From: Oscillospiraceae bacterium
Lineage (GTDB): Bacteria; Bacillota; Clostridia; Saccharofermentanales; Saccharofermentanaceae
Length of the DNA: 64,000 nucleotides
NCBI GenBank assembly: GCA_900176545.1
Contig: FWXP01000005.1
Span: 1 to 64,000 of the forward strand
Direction of reading: 5' to 3'
Position numbers and translations under genes: made by a program. Below the pieces are notes generated by a model that worked only from the letters and a program-made list of their open reading frames with translations, did not search any database and was not told where the DNA came from. Shown piece after piece: positions 60,888-64,000 of the stretch (positions within the stretch are counted from its first letter, which is position 1; each line of letters begins with the position of its first letter).

Positions 60888-61908
60888 ATTCACAGGTTTT
60901 AAGCACGGAGTAAATCTCGGAGGATGGCTCTCACAGTGTGACCACACTAAGGAGCGTTACGATACTTTCGTTACCGAGAAGGATATCGAGACGGTAAAGA
61001 GCTGGGGTCTCGATCATGTAAGGGTTCCCGTCGATTACGACCTTATCGAGGAGAAGGACGGTACCGTTAAGGAAGGCGGCTACATCTATATAGATAATGC
61101 TATCTCCTGGTGCCGTAAGAACGGACTCAACATGATCTTAGACCTTCACAGGACATTCGGTTATTCCTTCGATGAGTTCCACGGTGAGAAGGGCTTCTTC
61201 GAATCCGAGGAATACCAGGAGAGATTCTATAAGCTCTGGGACAGGTTCGCACAGAGGTACGGCAAGGATTCCGATATGCTCGCATTCGAGCTCTTGAATG
61301 AAGTTACCAAGAAGGAATACTGCGATCTTTGGAACGAGATCTCGAGAAAGTGCATCGAGAGGATCAGGAAGTATGCTCCCGACATCAAGATCTTAGTAGG
61401 CGGTTACTACAACAACAGCGTTGAGGCCGTTAAGGATCTGGCTATGCCTTATGACGAGAATATCGTCTATAACTTCCACTGCTACGAGCCTCTCATCTTC
61501 ACTCATCAGGGTGCGCCCTGGATCCCTACCATGGATACTTCCTACAGAGTATCCCTTAAGGCTGACTATAAGACTATGGCGGAAGGTTCCCGCAAGAACA
61601 TAGAGCAGGTGTCGACGGGATTTGCAAACTATCCCGAAGATTCCGTTCTCGATGATCAGTACTTCGAGGACATCTTCGCAGAGGCTATATCCGTTGCCAA
61701 GGAGCGCGGAGTTGACCTTTACTGCGGTGAGTACGGAGTCATCGACAGAGCGGCTCCCGAAGAGGCTCTTGCATGGTATAAGATCATCGGCAATGTCTTC
61801 AATAAGTTCGATATAGGAAGAGCTGCCTGGAACTATAAGGAGATGGATTTCGGTATCTCCGACGACAGGATGGACGGCGTCAGGAACGAGATCATCAAGT
61901 ATATGTAA
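60880..61908 (+). CDS. GH5 glycosidase (cytoplasmic)
   Basis: 342 residues, no signal peptide. The start GVNLGGWLSQC, acid/base E141 in AFELLNEVTKK and nucleophile E284 in YCGEYGV are typical of GH5; RVPVDYDLI and LDLHRTFGYSF are further family blocks. As a cytoplasmic enzyme it must act on imported oligosaccharides (cellodextrin, mannan or glucan type). Translationally coupled to the MFS gene. Confidence 0.9.
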   Translation: MREFTGFKHGVNLGGWLSQCDHTKERYDTFVTEKDIETVKSWGLDHVRVPVDYDLIEEKDGTVKEGGYIYIDNAISWCRKNGLNMILDLHRTFGYSFDEFHGEKGFFESEEYQERFYKLWDRFAQRYGKDSDMLAFELLNEVTKKEYCDLWNEISRKCIERIRKYAPDIKILVGGYYNNSVEAVKDLAMPYDENIVYNFHCYEPLIFTHQGAPWIPTMDTSYRVSLKADYKTMAEGSRKNIEQVSTGFANYPEDSVLDDQYFEDIFAEAISVAKERGVDLYCGEYGVIDRAAPEEALAWYKIIGNVFNKFDIGRAAWNYKEMDFGISDDRMDGVRNEIIKYM

Positions 61909-61965
61909 CAAGCGTTACCCATTGTGGTATCATAGAGGAAGTCTTGATAAGGGAGGTTATTCTAA

Positions 61966-62223
61966 ATGGGTAACAACAATGTATCGGCTGAGTACCAGCC
62001 CATAAGCATGTGGGGATATTTCGGATATGAATTATTATTCGGTATTCCCGTGGTCGGATTCATCATCCTTCTCGTATTTGCTTTCGGAGGAACATCCAAT
62101 AAGAATCTCAAGAACTTCGCAAGATCCAAGTTCTGCGTATTCATCATCGCGACGATCCTCAGCATCATACTGGCTGTTACCGGTATCGCGACAGGTATTG
62201 CTGCCGAGATATTAAATCAGTGA
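61966..62223 (+). CDS. Small two-helix membrane protein
   Basis: 85 residues. Hydrophobic segments at about 17-41 and 57-79, separated by GGTSNKNLKNFARSKFCV. GGGAGG lies upstream, and TGTGGTATCAT at 61923-61933 is a likely -10 region, so it is expressed on its own. The pattern WGYFGYELLFGIPVVGFIILLVFAFGG followed by N-LKNFARS recurs in small Firmicute membrane proteins of unknown role. It overlaps the patatin stop on the other strand by 7 bp. Confidence 0.8.
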   Translation: MGNNNVSAEYQPISMWGYFGYELLFGIPVVGFIILLVFAFGGTSNKNLKNFARSKFCVFIIATILSIILAVTGIATGIAAEILNQ

Positions 62224-63068
62224 TCAAGAAATGATCTGACGGCATCAAGAGAAGATGTTGCCGTATCACGACCGATATCATAGACTCTCTGCATCTGCAG
62301 GGAGTCTTTTTCTAAGGCTCCGATACCTAAGGCTTCGGGCGGTCTTATGACGAATGCGTCGCCCGACTCTTCACGCACCTTTACATAGGTAGTCTGTGCG
62401 TTATACATCAGATGCCTGGTCCTTATACGCTCTATCGTGTTTGGATACTTATGAAGCGTAGTCTTTATAAGGGGCATTACTTTCTTATAACTGTGCTTTA
62501 CGTAAGATAAGGGCTGCGTCAGGATGACGACATTCTTCTCATAGCCCTGCTTCTCCATGAACTCCAAAGGGATGGAATCGGTTATGCCACCGTCAAGAAG
62601 ATGATGTTCTCCCAGTTTTACAACCTTAGAGGCCAGAGGCATGGAAGCGGAAGCTCTTATCCACTCCAGATCTTCGCAGCCGCCGTCAGTCATCTTGTGG
62701 TAGACGGGCTCGCCCTTAACACAGTCCGTTGCTACAACATAGAATTCCATGGGGTCATTGACGAAAGTATCCGTGTCGAATATATCCAGCTTGTCGGGAA
62801 GTTCGTGATAGCAGAAATCGGCTCCGTAGAGATCTCCCGTAAGAAGGAGGGAACGATATGACCTGTATCGCCATTCTTCGCAGAAGCGCTTGTTATAGCG
62901 GATGGTCCTTCCTATCTGGTGTGACTTGATATTGACGCCGAAGCACGCGCCTGCGGATACTCCTACGGCACCGTCGAAAGTGATGCCGTTTTCCATAAAT
63001 ACATCGAGTACGCCTGCGGTAAATAAGCCGCGCATCGCCCCGCCTTCCAATACAAGTCCTTTACGCAT
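62217..63068 (-). CDS. Patatin-like phospholipase/esterase (YjjU-like)
   Basis: 283 residues from ATG 63068. Oxyanion loop EGGAMRG at residues 7-13, nucleophile serine in VGVSAG, catalytic Asp in LDGGITDS. Cytoplasmic lipid acyl hydrolase. The ATG has no ribosome site (the sequence before it is CTCCCC), and a promoter TTGTCA-16-TACAAT places the transcription start on the ATG itself, so a leaderless mRNA is indicated. Longer frames to 63206 would run through the promoter and the Fur box. Confidence 0.88.
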   Translation of the reverse strand: MRKGLVLEGGAMRGLFTAGVLDVFMENGITFDGAVGVSAGACFGVNIKSHQIGRTIRYNKRFCEEWRYRSYRSLLLTGDLYGADFCYHELPDKLDIFDTDTFVNDPMEFYVVATDCVKGEPVYHKMTDGGCEDLEWIRASASMPLASKVVKLGEHHLLDGGITDSIPLEFMEKQGYEKNVVILTQPLSYVKHSYKKVMPLIKTTLHKYPNTIERIRTRHLMYNAQTTYVKVREESGDAFVIRPPEALGIGALEKDSLQMQRVYDIGRDTATSSLDAVRSFLDH

Positions 63069-63074
63069 GGGGAG

Positions 63075-63102
63075 ATTGTACCATACCCCTTCACCTTGAC
63101 AA
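63075..63102 (-). promoter_or_regulatory. Promoter of the patatin-like gene
   Basis: On the minus strand TTGTCA (63102-63097), 16-bp spacer, TACAAT (63080-63075), then 6 bases to the ATG. Confidence 0.6.
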
Positions 63103-63123
63103 AATACCCGTGCATAGTAAAAT
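63096..63123 (+). promoter_or_regulatory. Promoter of the Fur-family gene
   Basis: TTGACA (63096-63101), 16-bp spacer, TAAAAT (63118-63123). Its -35 overlaps that of the divergent patatin promoter. Confidence 0.55.
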
Positions 63124-63125
63124 GT

Positions 63126-63144
63126 GAAAATGATTCTCATAATT
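63126..63144. promoter_or_regulatory. Fur/Zur box
   Basis: GAAAATGATTCTCATAATT matches the classical Fur consensus GATAATGATAATCATTATC at 14 of 19 positions. It lies over the expected transcription start of the Fur-family gene, indicating autorepression. Confidence 0.7.
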
Positions 63145-63166
63145 ATAAACAAGTGAGGGACGCACC

Positions 63167-63580
63167 GTGGCATACAAGACAAAGCACAAGGAAGAGCTCC
63201 TTTCATATCTTGAATCCATCCCCGGTAAGCACGTTACCGCCGGAGAGATCTGCTCCTGTATGAAGGAGGGAGGAAGCTCCATCGGAACTGCGACTGTATA
63301 CAGACAGCTGGAGAAGCTGGTATCCGAAGGCCTTCTTAACAAGTATGTAGTAGACGAAGGCTCAAGTGCCTGCTATGAATTCGTGCCGGAGAAGGATCAT
63401 CTCTGCAAGGAGAGGTGTTACCACTTGAAGTGTGAAGCCTGCGGCAAGCTCATACATATGGAGTGTGACGAAGTAGAGTCCCTTATGGACCATATAAAGG
63501 CACACCACGGCTTTAACGTGAACCTCAAGAGGACCGTATTCTACGGTATGTGCGAGGAGTGTATCAATGGCGCTTCTTAA
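63167..63580 (+). CDS. Fur-family metalloregulator (probably Zur)
   Basis: 137 residues, GTG start at 63167 with GAGGGA upstream. Winged helix: VTAGEICSCMKEGGSSIGTATVYRQLEKLVSEGLL. Dimer domain with HLKCEACGK and the distal YGMCEECI pair that hold the structural zinc; metal-site residues ECYHLKC and HMECDEVE. The next gene, overlapping by 14 bp, encodes a ZnuC/MntB-type ATPase, so zinc (Zur) is likelier than iron. The Fur box at 63126 suggests feedback control of the whole unit. Confidence 0.9.
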   Translation: MAYKTKHKEELLSYLESIPGKHVTAGEICSCMKEGGSSIGTATVYRQLEKLVSEGLLNKYVVDEGSSACYEFVPEKDHLCKERCYHLKCEACGKLIHMECDEVESLMDHIKAHHGFNVNLKRTVFYGMCEECINGAS

Positions 63581-64000
63581 GTGTACTGACCTTACATTGG
63601 GATATGAGAACATAGTACTGACCGAACACCTGGACTTTGAAGTAAATGCAGGTGAATACTGGTGTATCACTGGAGAGAACGGAACGGGTAAGTCAACTTT
63701 CATGAAGACCATCCTCGGCCTTCGAAAGCCGCTTGCAGGCACCATCTCCTACGGTGACGGTCTTGAGAAGAACAAGATAGGTTATCTTCCCCAGCAGACA
63801 CAGCTGCAGAAGGATTTCCCCGCTTCAGTCACGGAAGTTGTCATATCGGGATTCCAGGGCAAGACGGGACTTCGCCCTTTCTATACTAAGGAGGAGAAGG
63901 CCGGTGCCTTGAAGAATATGGAAAGGCTCGGCATAGAGGACCTCTCTAAGAGATGCTATCGTGAGCTCTCGGGAGGTCAGCAGCAAAGAGTTCTTCTTGC
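63567..64000 (+). CDS. Metal ABC transporter ATPase (ZnuC-like), partial
   Basis: Runs off the window after about 144 codons. Walker A GENGTGKST, Q-loop YLPQQTQLQKDFP and signature ELSGGQQQR are visible. The LPQQ followed by FPASVTEVVISG pattern is that of the Zn/Mn uptake group. The ATG lies inside the end of the Fur-family gene, with GAGGAG as ribosome site. The permease and binding protein presumably follow beyond 64000. Confidence 0.88.
   Translation, partial: MALLKCTDLTLGYENIVLTEHLDFEVNAGEYWCITGENGTGKSTFMKTILGLRKPLAGTISYGDGLEKNKIGYLPQQTQLQKDFPASVTEVVISGFQGKTGLRPFYTKEEKAGALKNMERLGIEDLSKRCYRELSGGQQQRVLL

Noticed and set aside
1-64000. tRNA, rRNA and CRISPR arrays
   Set aside because: No cloverleaf ending in CCA, rRNA core sequence or regularly spaced repeat was found on reading; a covariance search would be the decisive test.

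Overview
The window looks like chromosomal DNA of an anaerobic, plant-fibre-degrading Firmicute (class Clostridia). The reasons are strong GGAGG-type ribosome binding sites, intermediate GC, sigma-A-like promoters, BlaI/BlaR1, XRE-DUF5680 and DUF624 genes, a split two-subunit transketolase, and many beta-xylosidase-type hydrolases without secretion signals. The genus cannot be resolved from sequence alone. No rRNA, tRNA or CRISPR array was seen.

Layout. 1-1450: an IS110/IS1111-type insertion sequence. 1.5-8.3 kb: creatininase-family enzyme with MerR regulator, small membrane protein, TrmH-type RNA methyltransferase, HD phosphohydrolase, MATE pump, XRE regulator. 7.6-11.0 kb: response regulator, ABC ATPase, ABC permease and histidine kinase, the layout of a peptide-antibiotic sensing and export module. 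11.1-24.8 kb: flavodoxin-like protein, a very large propeller/HD-GYP signalling protein, a three-gene ABC-2 exporter, AraC regulator, an Ala/Glu/Lys coiled-coil protein, SMP-30 lactonase, a membrane HD-GYP protein, and fabF divergent from a TetR regulator across a long palindrome. 24.8-31.2 kb: blaR1-blaI, MBL hydrolase, ABC exporter, TetR and XRE regulators.

31.2-53.1 kb is the metabolic core and concerns xylo-oligosaccharides and pentose. It holds two GH43 enzymes, two paralogous proteins that join a sugar-binding LacI-like fold to a GGDEF domain, a xylulokinase / DUF4867 / FucI-like isomerase / split transketolase operon, a sugar ABC importer, an AraC regulator, and a GH3-aldose epimerase pair. 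Oligosaccharides imported by the ABC system would be cut inside the cell by GH43 and GH3 enzymes. The sugar would then be mutarotated, isomerised, phosphorylated and fed into the pentose phosphate pathway. No XylA is present, so the FucI-like protein is the candidate isomerase. Promoters of the importer and the GH3 gene share direct repeats spaced exactly 21 bp, each 37 bp from the -10, which points to one AraC-type activator.

53.2-64.0 kb: ferredoxin-type aldo/keto reductase, second MATE pump, glutamine synthetase, membrane protein, lipoprotein, MFS transporter with cytoplasmic GH5, small membrane protein, patatin-like hydrolase (apparently leaderless mRNA), and a Fur-family regulator with the start of a Zn/Mn-type ABC ATPase.

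A recurrent theme is cyclic-di-GMP: two GGDEF and two HD-GYP proteins lie within 27 kb, each with a different sensory front end.
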